Below the pieces are notes generated by a model that saw nothing but the letters and a program-made list of their open reading frames with translations, did no database searches and was not told the DNA's origin. A stretch of 64,000 nt of DNA from the NCBI GenBank assembly GCA_008360975.2, contig CM039182.1, forward strand, positions 80,755,405-80,819,404, read 5' to 3'. This document shows, in pieces, positions 50,179-61,900 of this stretch (the first letter of the stretch is position 1; each line of letters starts with the position of its first letter). Position numbers and translations under genes: made by a program. Origin of the DNA: Lichenostomus cassidix. Taxonomy: Eukaryota; Chordata; Aves; Passeriformes; Meliphagidae.

Positions 50179-51109
50179 CAACAGATGTGATGGGAACAGA
50201 TAATTAAAGAGAGAATAAGAATGCCCATAGATTTGAGTTAAACAAAAATAACCAGTCTAATATTTTTTAGAATCAAGGCAAAATATTTGAATGTATTATT
50301 TTTATGTGTAATTTATAGGCATTTTTACAAGTGTTAAACCAATTATATTGGGCTTCACTATAATGGGAGTTTCACCTCCTTTCTTATGGATCTTTAGCTA
50401 TGAAGCTGCAGACATATTGCCTGGACTGTTAATGCTTGACCTTAGCAAGAGAAAACTGCTATTTACTAGAGAAATTATCTTTTAGCTTTGTACAGTGGAT
50501 CTTTCAGATCTGTATGAAACTGGACTACCATCCTTCTCAAATCCTTTTCTTTCCCTCCTCATGTGCCACCAAGGGAGTGTGTTGAAGGCAACATGTGATA
50601 TGTAAGAGGTGTGATGGCTGCCACCAGTGCCCCTTTGAACTTCCAAAAGATTTTATACCACTGCAGAAAATAAATCAGAAGGTTTTCCAAGTAATTTTCA
50701 AAGAGCAGACATTGTCCTCTGATTTCTGACACAGATGATACTTAGAATTCCAAAATTGATAGAAAAGACTAGGAACTGTAAATCCTGAAATCTTTTCTTG
50801 GAGCAGACAATATACACTTTAATGAATTGCTGTAATTCTGTAGTAATTAAATATAATAATCAGCCTTGATAACACAGCATGCATGCAGACAAAAATTCAG
50901 CTATGCGTTTAAAAGAAATCCTAGCTTTGTGTAGGCAGTCAAATTAATTTTTCTTCTATTTGGTCATTTTGTCTGTGCCATACCACAGCACGGATCAATT
51001 TCACTATCTGCCTATGAAATATGCAGAGATGCTATCTAGTTTTTAGAGATCTTTGGTCAGTACAAATGAAGATGAATGTCTGGATTATCTGATTGGTTTT
51101 CATCCACAG

Positions 51110-51227
51110 TGCATGCATTGGATCCCAAGACCCTTACTGTGGCTGGGACATGGTGATGAAGAAGTGCACAACACTGGAAGAAAGTCTGAGCATGAGTCAA
51201 TGGGAGCAAAGCATTACCGTGTGTCCA
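51110..51227 (+). CDS. SEMA5A: SEMA5A exon E: PSI module
   Basis: This 118-base exon completes the Ser codon with one base, then encodes 39 codons and ends in phase 0 before gtaagt at 51228 (near human residues 495-533). It spells ACIGSQDPYCGWDMVMKKC, then LEESLSMSQWEQSITVCP. C-x-x-x-x-x-x-x-CGWD with the following KKC and TVC cysteines is the PSI (plexin-semaphorin-integrin) signature, a small cysteine-knot spacer beside the propeller. The longest open frame in the area is a different, meaningless frame; the true frame is fixed by the protein match and by splice phase on both sides. Confidence 0.95.
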
Positions 51228-54200
51228 GTAAGTCCAAATGCATTCAACTCTTAAAGCCTTTGATTCCATGTGAATTCCATGAAAATTACAGATTTTTCAA
51301 ACTCAGAAAACTGTATTGAATGCCATTTTCCTTAGGTTTTCCCATCAGATTTTAGCAGAATACCTAGTTTCTTTTCTATTTCTTATCCAACTACCTATGT
51401 GAGAAAATTATGTAATTTCAAAGGGTTGTTGGTTTTTACCTGTAGTGTCTGTGTTCCCACCTTGCAAACAAATGTTTTCAATTATTAGAGATGGTCAAAT
51501 ATTTTTCTTTGCAAATTTTTTCTCCATTATGTGCTTTGAAAAAGTTTAATCAATAGTGGTATTATATTTTCTTTTAGGATCATTTTTGCAAATATAAAAA
51601 GCCAAAAGACATTTTTAAAAGTCCATGAATTAGAAGGGTAAATTCTATGAGATAAGTCTCATCTACATAAATGACAGAGGTGATAATTACAATAAACTTC
51701 AGGTTAATATTTACAGTGGCATAACACTTATCTTAAAAAATTATTTTGCATAAATTTAATATAGTATAAAAAAGCAACAACAAAATTGCCTTGTATCTCT
51801 CATTTTTAATGTGATTCTGGTGTTGTTTTGATAGTCATTCTTTTCCCTCACTCCCCAAAGCATGCAAAAAGAAAGTTAAGAAGCATCTTTCTTGTGCTAA
51901 TGAGTTTTGGGGTTATTTTGAGATTCTTGCTGCTTTGTCTCCTTCTGCCCATGAAGAGGGAGCCTTTCCAACTCAATTCTGCTTTCATTCCTAGTAAGGA
52001 CTTATTGAACTTGTCCCCAGTCACCAGTGCATCACATGCATCTATGAATTTATGCTCCTGAGACATTCATGTTCTACTCTCCATGTGTTTAACAAGCTCC
52101 CTTTAAAATCTTGATGACACTTCTCTCTCTTAAGATGGCCTTTGTTTAGTGAACTAGAGATGTGCAAAATCAGTATCTTCCAGCTTTCACTTGTGCTCTC
52201 TGCATGTGTTGCCGCAGCCTCATAGAAACGCTGCACTGATTCTGAGTTCCTTGAGAACGTGTTCCTGTGTTCTGACTGTTTGACATTAAGTAGCAATTTT
52301 TAAAAATTGTTTTCAAAATTTTAAAACTTTTACAAGATGTTTATGTCTTGTCCTGTCCTTTGCATCCATCTTCTCACATAGAGGACTAGCAAAATAGGCT
52401 TGTGTTGGATTCATCTGCATTAGAATTTGTGCTGAAATTAGGAGCAGCTTTGGGGAAAATACTGTGATTACTGAAATGCCTTAGTTTGTTGATATTTGCA
52501 TGGGCAGTCAGTCTGCTGTGCTCAGTCTTTGAATTGCATCACTAACCCTTATTTTCTTTTGTAGATATAGAACACAAGGCCAAGATGGGGTGGGGGAAGG
52601 AATAATTTAGAAATAATAATTCCCTTCTGTTCCATTCAACTGATAAAACTATTATTTAGTCAATTACATGACGTGCATAGGATACAGCAGTCTAGTCAAA
52701 GTAGGGGAGCACCCAAGGCTTGCTTAGAAATTCATCCGTAGCTGTGAGACTTATGCTGCTGATCTGAGATTCAAATACTTAGTGAACCTCCAAAGAAATT
52801 TTGTCCTTGAGCAGATTGAGATTGCATAATATAAGGAAGATTTTAGAATTATCTATCTAAATTGCAAAGTGTGTGTTTACCCCTTTACTGTTTTAAAGCC
52901 TTATTCACCAAGTAACACATTATTGAACAGATTGGAAAACTTAATAGAAACTTTCCTTTAAAGTAACACTGTATTCTGCAAACTGCAATCGATTGCAATT
53001 TTGCTTAGAGAGGCTTTCAAATATTTGTTTTTATAGCATTTTTATGTGCTGTGCTCACAGGATATATAAGCCAAGATGTAATTAATTAATTTTGTAGGCA
53101 ACTGAGCTGTGTGCATCCTTAACATCTGCAAGACACATTCATGACACTGTTGCAGGCAGGACATAACAGAATATTGAAAACCTATTCTCCCTCTTTTGGT
53201 CCCAGTTGCTTCCAATATCTTAATTGCTAGTAAAATTACTCTGATCTTTTTAACATTGTAGAATTTTTTTTTTAGATTAAGGAATGACCAGTTTCTTCCA
53301 ACATTTTATAGGAGAGGTCTGTTTATACAATACTTTGGTCCAGAATAAAAAGTGTGACCAGTTTCCTTTGGGAAAATTATTTCCTACAGAATTATTCTTA
53401 TGGCTGAACACTTGTAGGCATCATGGTAGAAGAGGGAGGTGAATAGGAGAGATATATGAGCGTTTGTGTTACCATCTCTGAAGATCAGTTTTGAAAGATG
53501 TGGTTATTTTGGTTATCTGGCTTTGATTTAATTTTCAATTTGATTTTTAGGTTATTATTTCAGTTGGCATGAGTAGAGCAATAGTACATAAATACAGACA
53601 ATATTTAATGCTATGGCACATGTACTACTTTGATCTTCTTCCAGCTGGTCATATATCCCTATTATTCAACCAATATTTTTTATGGTAATGAAGGTTCATC
53701 ATTTTTTTGAAATGTTTTCTAGTGGGACCTCTCGCAATCCAAAACCTAAATATATGCTGACATTATTTAGGGGCTTCTACAAGGAAAGTAAAAATAATTC
53801 TAAAAAATGTTTTCCAGGATTTTAGTTTTGGTTGTGTTTTTTGGGTGTTTTATGACTTTTGTTGGTTTTTTGTTGTTTTTTTTTTTTTTTAATAGAAGTG
53901 TGCAACATGGAATGGCTTAATTTTTACAGTTGTTCTCTGAGGAAGTGTAGTATGGGATTTGAATTCATTAGCAGCTTCAGGAAATACTACAGACTCACTA
54001 AATTCTACAAAAAGTAATCTCAAACCAAATATCTCATGACAAAGTTAAAAACTGAGTCACTGAAGATGTGACTTTTACTCAGAGGGCAGAGACACAAAGC
54101 AGGAAGATGAGGTGGCTGCAGAGAGACTTGAGACAAATATGGATATTTGGAAAACATTAGGAGGGAAGAAAGGTCTAAAGGTATCTGCAGAAGGGAAAGG

Positions 54201-56500
54201 GTGACCAAACCAGTGGCAGAGAGGGAAAGCAGAGTGTAGCCATGCCAGAATAGTACAGCCATATGGTCTGATTCACTGTGATTTTGCCCTTGAGATTTCA
54301 GACTGTGAAAGATTGGTGGGCATGGATTCTGCTTAGGGCTGCAAAGGCCTCTCATTGGTACATTTTGCTTTCCTGTAGTTGCATGATAAAATGGTTTGAT
54401 ATTACTTCTGAAAGGGAGATATTCACAGAAAGAGCAGGTGAATCATGGAACAGCAGAGACCCTAGAGGGATGATCTTTGCAGGACCATGGAAAAAAAATG
54501 AAGAAAGAGAATATGTCATCAATGTGTTTTATGTATACTTTTTTTGCCACAATATATGTTATGGCAACTATAGAAAATGGTAGCTTTAGTTTATAACTGT
54601 GGGTGCAACAATAAAGATGTTTTGATGCAGCATAGAAACAGAAAGCAGTAAAGGCATTTTCACAACTCTGACATTAATTAGATTGGGAACATAGAATTGT
54701 TAGTTTATGGACTATGAATATTTGTTAGACCAGCAGTGTAAGAGAGAATGGGTTTGCTTGTCACTTAAAAAGAAGTATTTCATGTTGTCTTATGAAACCC
54801 AACAATGTAAACTACATGAGTGAAGGTTGGTGAATTATTTTCAATAAACAGCTGTGAGCAGATTCTGAAATGATTAATTATGATTATGCCAGTTGTAGCT
54901 GACATAATACACACATAGATGTTCTTGGACAAGCAATATCTGTGAAAAATAAATTGTGAAAATTCCAATTAGTAGGGAAATTATGGTATCTTTGCCATAG
55001 TGGAAAGAATCAGCCAACATCTAGTGTCAGTGGAAACATGACTTATGTTGTAATTGAATCTCTTGTATCTTCAAAGTCTTTGTGAAATGTACACTTCTCT
55101 TACCACTGTTAAAATACTAAATATAGTAAAGGGAAATATCATTTTAGATCAGGTATGACAATCTACAACTGTAATTCTTGTTTCAATATATAAGCAAATA
55201 TTAAAGTTTCATGTTCTTACATATTTGTTGAAAAATGGATGACTACAACTGATCTGAACATATATAATCTTGCTAAGAGTGAATTTAAATGCTACTTACC
55301 CTGCACTTGTTGGTACTATTATCTTGACTGAAAGTTCAAATGTGGGAAACAAAAGACAAATCCCTTAGCATTTAAGTGAAAAAGTGGCCATCATTTCCAT
55401 TTAGGATCACAGATGTGTCATGATTAATACCTTGCTAAAAGAATAATATGAAAGTCTGTCTTTGTTGGGAGCTGAATTCCCCATGTCCTGCCCCATTTTC
55501 TTTAGAAATTTCATTAGTCATGGAGGCCTCTGCAGTTTCCATTAGGTCATACTGCTTCAGCTGGACAATGAAGATTTCGTATTAAATGTGTTACAGCTGC
55601 TTGATGGAAACATTCCAGTCTAGATGAGAGTGGTCTGACCCTTCCAGGCAAAGGTGTTGGGAATTGAATTCTGCAAGAGCAAACTGTCTCATTATGTAGG
55701 GTTAGGTGCTGCTTTTTGGACATGTTTGTGGGATTTACATATATGATTGCATCTGATGTTTGGAGACTGTCGTATTTAAAACCACATTTCATTCTTATGA
55801 AACATTACTATATGATTTATGCTTCAAAAATTGTTTTCAAAAAAAAAGACACATATCATGGAGATTTGATCAATCCAGTTTTGTTATGCTGGACTATTAC
55901 AGCATCATAGAATCACAAAGTGGTTTCATTGGAAGGAAACTAAAAGATCATCTCATTCTAACCCCCCGCCAAGGGCAAGTACACTAGACCATGTTGCTCA
56001 AAGCCCAGTCCAACCTGGCCTTGAACACTTCCACAGATGGGGCATCCACAGTTTCTCATGAGAAACCTCTTCCAGTGTCTCACTGTCCTCACAGAGGATT
56101 TCTTTTTAATTTCTTTCTTATCCTTTACTGGCTCTTCCTTTTGATCTTGGGTTTTACAGTCAGTATCAAGGTTCCATTTTCAGGGGAAAATTTTAGGGAT
56201 CGCAGCCATCAGAAGACAATTGAGAAGTAGGCAAGCATGATTGTAAAATGCAACAGTTAGCTGTGATTACTGTTGTTGCTATGGTGGTGGCATTCAGTGG
56301 CTCAGTTTGGTTGTAAATTGTGGAAATTGTGCAGCTACAGGAATTACAAGGGGAGATTTCTGTCTGGAAGATGTATCTCTTAAGTGGAGGCTTTTATTGC
56401 TGCTGGCTGAAGACTAAATCTTCATGCACTGCAGACTAAAGAGGTTGTGTGAAGGAACTGTCAAGCCTCAGGTAAGCTTTGCTGTCATGTTTGTTTCCAG
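51228..56500 (+). other. SEMA5A intron (5273 bp, phase 0)
   Basis: It is bounded by gtaagt at 51228 and tttccag ending at 56500. A minus strand CR1 end lies at about 55903-56120, a T-run at about 53877-53890. The rest is AT-rich and shows nothing assignable. Confidence 0.85.
55903..56120 (-). mobile_element. CR1 LINE fragment, 3' end, antisense
   Basis: It begins with the reversed CR1 tail catcatagaatcacaaag, followed by ggaaggaaactaaaagatca, a region like ccaacctggccttgaacact, and cttccagtgtctcactgtcc, fading near 56120. It is a short 5'-truncated copy on the minus strand. Confidence 0.92.
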
Positions 56501-56682
56501 ATGAGGAATCTGACTGTGGATGGACATTTCGGAACATGGTCGCAGTGGAAACCTTGCACCCACACTGACGGTGCCAGTGTTGGCTCCTGCCTCTGCAGGA
56601 CACGAGTGTGTGACAGTCCTGCTCCCCAGTGTGGGGGATGGCTGTGTGAAGGGCCAACCATGGAGATTGCCAACTGTTCCAG
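56501..56682 (+). CDS. SEMA5A: SEMA5A exon F: first TSP1 repeat
   Basis: This 182-base exon has 60 codons and two bases of an Arg codon (near human residues 534-594). The acceptor is ttgtttccag and the donor gtatgc starts at 56683. It spells RNLTVDGHFGTWSQWKPC, HTDGASVGSCLCRTRVC and CGGWLCEGPTMEIANCS. This is the first, atypical TSP1 repeat of class 5 semaphorins: WSQW (WxxW, a C-mannosylation motif) followed by an insert before the paired cysteines GSCLCRTR. NLT and NCS are candidate glycosylation sites. The ATG that opens the exon is an internal Met codon after an acceptor, not a start codon. Confidence 0.96.
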
Positions 56683-58822
56683 GTATGCAGGACAACTTCA
56701 GGTTCTACCATTTGTGGTTTTGAAGTTTTTAACTTAATCAGAATAAAACCTACCCTTTGATATCTCACCTGAATTCTACTGATCCTGTTCTGTGCATGAA
56801 AGGGCAAATGAAACATTAGAGTTTCTCTCGGACTTTAGAGGAGAGAGAATGAGTCAGAGAGCAAATAGTAATTTGAAGTGCTGTGTACCAAATAAAGTTG
56901 TCCTCAGCTAATTTTAACCAAAGTACTGAAAGAAGAGAACCATCAGTGTTAGATAATATCCAAAGCATGACACTTCTTCTCAGTTCTGTAAATCATACAA
57001 CTTTTTTTTCTGGAAGTCAGAATGGCTTACTGTTTTGGAGGTCTCATATTGCCATTGTAGTCCCCCGTTCTGCCCTGGAAAAACATTTTCTTTGTAACTT
57101 TCAGTTGTGTCACAATAGCAAGTTCTATTACTGGTCTGTATATGGCTCTTTAGCCACTCTTTTGTCTTCTTCAGGCGCTTAACCACTCCCAGGAAAAACC
57201 AGTGAGATCAGGTAATTTCGAAGAGTCTCAGAACACTACGTATTTGGAGCTGCATCAGAAGTTCATGCTTAAAACATTATACACATACATTATACATACC
57301 TTAATTTCAAGATGAAGCATACACTGGTGCATTTGGCTTATTTTCAGTGATTCCTTCTGCACTTTGTCTTTTTTTTAACATCAGAATCACATCATGATAG
57401 TGAATAAAAATGAATATATTTCTGCACAAGGTAACTGCAAGTTCTGTAAGTGAAAACAGTCAATTTTAGAAAAGTTATTAAAAGTATAGCAATATATTAT
57501 ATAGCATCATGTCAGGAGAATGATAGAAAAGAGGAACATGCTGTGAGATACTGAAAAATCAAACAGGTGTCAGGTTTAAAAAGGAACTTGGAATGTAATT
57601 TGAGACTGGATTCTCATTCTACCTTAGGCATTATTACACTACTGTTTTAACATCTTACTTCTGTTAACACTGCTTTATTAGTAAGGCACTATTTTAACTT
57701 TTGCTTTCATAATGAAACATCAAAAGCTCATTATAGTTTAGTTTTATTTTCCTTATTTCTGTTTCTACCAGTACAAAAGCAAGCTAGCTATTTAAATGTT
57801 TTGACTGCAGCTGAAGTGCATAATTTTTCTTTGCCTAGGACATGTGATGAAATTCCTTTTCAGATGTTTGGTCTATAATATTTTTTCTAAGGTATATTGA
57901 GGAGGACAGGAGTCCTTTCTAAAAGTTTATAAATGCAATGTACAGTGAACTCTGGCAGTTTTTTTATTACATTACAAACAAGGTATTGACATCTTATCAG
58001 AGTACCCTGTTGAAATTGAGAACTAATGCATTTTGATGCTTACTTTAGTGTCATAGAGTCATTTAGGCTGTAAAAGACCCTTAAGGTCAATTCCAGCCAT
58101 TAATAAGCACTGCCTAGTCCACCACTAAACCATGTCCCCTAGCACTACATTTGCAAGTCTTTTAATTCCTCCAGGGATGGTGACTCCACCACTACCCTGG
58201 ACAGTTTTCTCTAGTGCTTGACAACCCTTTTGGTGAAGGAATTTCTCCTAATATCCAATCTAAATCTCCCCTGACACAGCATGAGGCCATTTCCTCTCAT
58301 TCTATCACTTGTTAAAACCAAGAGATCAACCCCTGGGAGAAGAAGCCAACCCCCACCTCATTACAATCTCCTATCAGGTAGTTGTAGAGAGCAATATGGT
58401 GTCCTCTGAGCCTCCTTTTCCTCTAGGCTTTAATCACTTTCCTTTCAGATGAGGTAGCAAAATTTGACATTTTAATCTCCCTGAAAATGATATGTAATTA
58501 AAAGTTAGTTTCAGAACATTGATGCAGGAGTTTTCACATGTAGTTTACCCAGAACAAAGTGACCAAAAGCAACTAAATAACTTCATAGCTTTCTAATTCT
58601 TCTGTAATGAGGTAGTTTTAGCAGTTGCTGATTACAAAGCGTGGAATATGGAATATGAGAGCACCATTGTTTTGGTTCAGTGTTCTTGAAGAAATGGAAC
58701 ACAATGCAGTATTAATGACTTCTACAGAAATATGAATAGGTCAGATTCCGCTGTCAGTCACACCTAATCAGCCATTCGCTATGTATAACAGATGACAGAG
58801 CCTGAGCTTTTTATTCTACCAG
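56683..58822 (+). other. SEMA5A intron (2140 bp, phase 2)
   Basis: It is bounded by gtatgc at 56683 and ttattctaccag ending at 58822. It holds one minus strand CR1 at about 58050-58440. The rest shows nothing assignable. Confidence 0.88.
58050..58440 (-). mobile_element. CR1 LINE fragment, 3' end, antisense
   Basis: It starts with a reversed, worn CR1 tail (gtcatagagtcatttaggct) and continues through ggtgactccaccactaccct, gaatttctcctaatatccaa and gagcctccttttcctctagg. It is on the minus strand and 5'-truncated. It ends about 380 bases before the next exon. Confidence 0.92.
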
Positions 58823-58966
58823 AAATGGAGGCTGGACACCATGGACTTCTTGGTCACCTTGTAGTACCACTTGTGGAATAGGCTTTCAAGTTCGTCAGCG
58901 TTCCTGCAGCAATCCAACCCCTCGGCATGGAGGACGTGTCTGTGTGGGGCAGAATCGTGAGGAGAG
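58823..58966 (+). CDS. SEMA5A: SEMA5A exon G: second TSP1 repeat (most of it)
   Basis: This 144-base exon completes the Arg codon, then has 47 codons and two bases of a further Arg codon (near human residues 594-642). The donor gtgagt starts at 58967. The protein starts [20 protein letters not shown] and goes on with [20 protein letters not shown] and VGQNREE. It has a full WxxWxxW C-mannosylation motif and CSTTCG, the C-x-x-S/T-C-G O-fucosylation site of TSP1 repeats. GFQVRQRSC is the usual arginine layer strand. The last cysteines of this repeat must lie in the next exon, beyond 64000. The exon is practically identical to human as I recall it. Confidence 0.97.
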
Positions 58967-61900
58967 GTGAGTTATTTTTTTCCTGTTGACTGTTTTAATT
59001 TCTTCTGTGCAGCTGTATTCCACAGGATATTTTCTCCTTTACTTGCCTTGTTTTTCTCTTTCCTTTCACTCTAACTTCACTGCTGTACAGCACAATATTC
59101 CCATTAAAAAGGCTGTGGGTCTGCAGCAGATCTTTCATGTTTTGCTTAGCTTCATCCCTCCCGAGCCACCTGAGAGCTCCTGGTAGTGCCAGAGAATTGT
59201 GTTGAAGCAACGTGCTGCTGTCCCTTGAGACCCTGAAAATTGATTCTCCTTGAAAATTGATTGCACTGTGTTTGAATTGTAACTCGCCCAGCCTCAAGAC
59301 CTGGAATTCAGAGCAAAATGTAATAAAGTCACAGCACTATGTTACTGATGCTGTGAGTTCATTTTTTCTGTCATAAATGAATTAAGCATTTCTATAACAT
59401 GAAAGGAAGTTTCAAGGGCTTTGTTTTCTATTCAGTAAACATAATACACCTTGAACTCAAATACCTTTAGTAAGGTTTCAAGCTTGATGGGTTGTTTTTA
59501 AGTTTTTGTATATATTTTTTAACTCCTGAGCAGATCAAGTTAGCTCAGATTTTGATTTCACCATGTACTGCTTTGGCACCAGACTAAGTATTTTGTCACT
59601 AGCTCAGAATGTCAAGTTCAGGCCTTTCATTCTATTTTACATGCACCCTAATTGCATCTCAAATTTACATGGACCTTACATGCATCTCTAATTTTTTAAT
59701 TGGTGTTTGCAGTTTTAACAGGAATTAAATATTTCTTTAAATCAAGCCAGAGTATATTCAAATAAGGTGCAACTCTTGTATGCATTATGTTGTTTCCAGA
59801 GGCATACCAGAAAGCTAGATAGCAGAAGACTAGCATTGGTGTGAGAATTTGGAGTTCTGTAGCCATCAATTCCAAGAGATGTATGCAGATACATTTCCTC
59901 CCAATATGCACTCACAGCTTACCTCAGTGTTTCTATATTGATGATGTAGTATCCTATATTGCTGTTGGATGTAAACTAAATTCGGTAACCTTTATGAAGA
60001 GTTTCAGTGAGGCATTTAATTAAACACCAACTCTGGCATTTCTTCAGATTAAGAGATGCATTGAAGCAAGGTTGCATCACACATTTCTGTATTAATGGAT
60101 CACCAGGGACCTGGTCTTTCCAACTCTTAAATGTAAAGGATCAGCATCAAAGAACATGTGAGCATTTCTTGCTCTTTCAGGGCCATGAATATTTACCATT
60201 TCATTGCAGAGGAGAGGATTTTGTTATTTTGTAAATTGCTTTCTGAAAATAGGTTGCCCAACCAAAAAGCCATCACCACCAAACATAGATCGTATCTGAT
60301 GTTACTTAACTCTGTCCTAGCATGAATAACAGTTATTGATTTTCCTGAGAGGTCAGTCCAGGGCAGGACACTAAATATAGGAAGAAAACCAATTTCGTTC
60401 AGAGAGACTTTTTGGTGATGGACTATGGATGGTAATAGTCATTGTTCATTTTAGTTTAACATGGAATAAAAGTCGGATAAGAATTTTCACAGAAATAAAG
60501 AAAATGGTGAGAAATATTTTCTTAATTATAGGAACATTAAGACAATGGGTGCACTGTAAAAGAATTACAAACTGCAAAGTGACTTATGATAAGTTGAAAT
60601 AATAGCAGCCCAGAAGGATTGAATTTTAATATGTAACAGTTCTGAAGGAACAATAAGCTTATGTTGCTTTGCTTTTGTAGCCTGCAGGTAATTTTTCCTT
60701 TATCTCTTCATCCAGTTCAGCAGCAATCTGGGATGAATGTGCCTGTGAGTTTACTGCAGGATGCCTTTTTCTCTCAGAGCTCTTCTATCACTGTTTTCTG
60801 TCTCCTTGAACCACCCTTCACTCCCAATGGCCCTGCACCTTCCTCTCACTCACTGCTTGCTCACAGCTGACCTTCCTGCCTCTACCCTGGTTTTGTTTGT
60901 TATCCATGTTATGTCCTGATACTTCTAATTATTTTTTTTAAGTATTTTTAATCTTTTTTTTCCGGAGGGTGTGGTAAGCTAGGAAATTTTGTCAAATAGT
61001 TTGTAAAGTGTTAGAGGAATGAGGCATCAGTTATTTGCCAGGATTTTTGTCAGTGTTAAGCCAAGTACTTGGATAAATCTTTTCAGAGCTGTAAAAAGCA
61101 GAGAGTACTGGGACATTTGCCAGGCAGGGCCTATCCCATCACCCACAGCTGGGGAGCAAGGCAAGCTTGGAGATTGTGACCAGAAACAACCATGAGTCTA
61201 GATCTTAGCTGATATCATGGTAATCAGGCAGGTCTGAAGTCCAGGTAGGAAGCTAAACCACAGGCCAGGGTTAGGATCAGGTTAAACAGAGCTCCTTGGC
61301 CCATGGGTGTGGATGGAGGTCCCTGGTGAAGCTGGTTGGGGCTATCAGAGTTTTATGACTGTCCTCCTGGATGTCAGTGTATAAAGAGTTTTGAGCTGTG
61401 AGGGCAATGTTTTAGCATTTACAGTAGTATTGCTTCACTGTTTCCCTCTCATTGGAGTTACATCTGCACCAAATGGAAACAGTTCCTTTGAGCCCAGTAC
61501 ATTTAGACAGGCTGAACAAATATTACATATGAGAACTCTCAGGAGTTCTCATAACTCCTGAGAAACATTTACTGGTTTTGTTTCCAAAGTGCCAATAAGC
61601 AACTTCTCAGATTTTCTCATTTAAGTCAACTGATGTTTATAAATAGTCTAACAGTTTACTTTTTGAATGACCCAGTTCATATGTAAAATTAATACATGTT
61701 TAGTATTTGTAACAATTTGAATTAGTTGGTATACACATTGTGTGCATTTGTCTTTGTAAACGTGCGTAGTCTAATTGTCTTCACATGTTCAGGGGTATAA
61801 ATATAGGATTCAGTTTCCACAGCCAACTACATGCCAAACTTTGAAACAGCTTTTCAACAAACAGTGATTTCAGTAGAAATCCAGTACATAACTCCATAGA

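Larger units (their letters stand above)
39304..51109 (+). other. SEMA5A intron (11,806 bp, phase 2)
   Basis: It runs from gtatga at 39304 to the acceptor catccacag at 51101-51109. It contains a T/G-rich tract (42479-42567), a + strand CR1 (about 45042-45811) and a minus strand CR1 (about 49753-50178). The span 40200-40560 is less AT-rich and is open on both strands, but no protein or repeat can be named. The other spans show nothing assignable. Confidence 0.85.

Noticed and set aside
51053..51319. An 88-codon + frame covering the PSI exon.
   Set aside because: It is shifted against the real frame, which gives DPYCGWD and matches splice phase on both sides.
61090..61370. A less AT-rich stretch with loosely repeated ccagg/caggt words that could be an old repeat.
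   Set aside because: No family can be named and the words are not regular enough to call a minisatellite.
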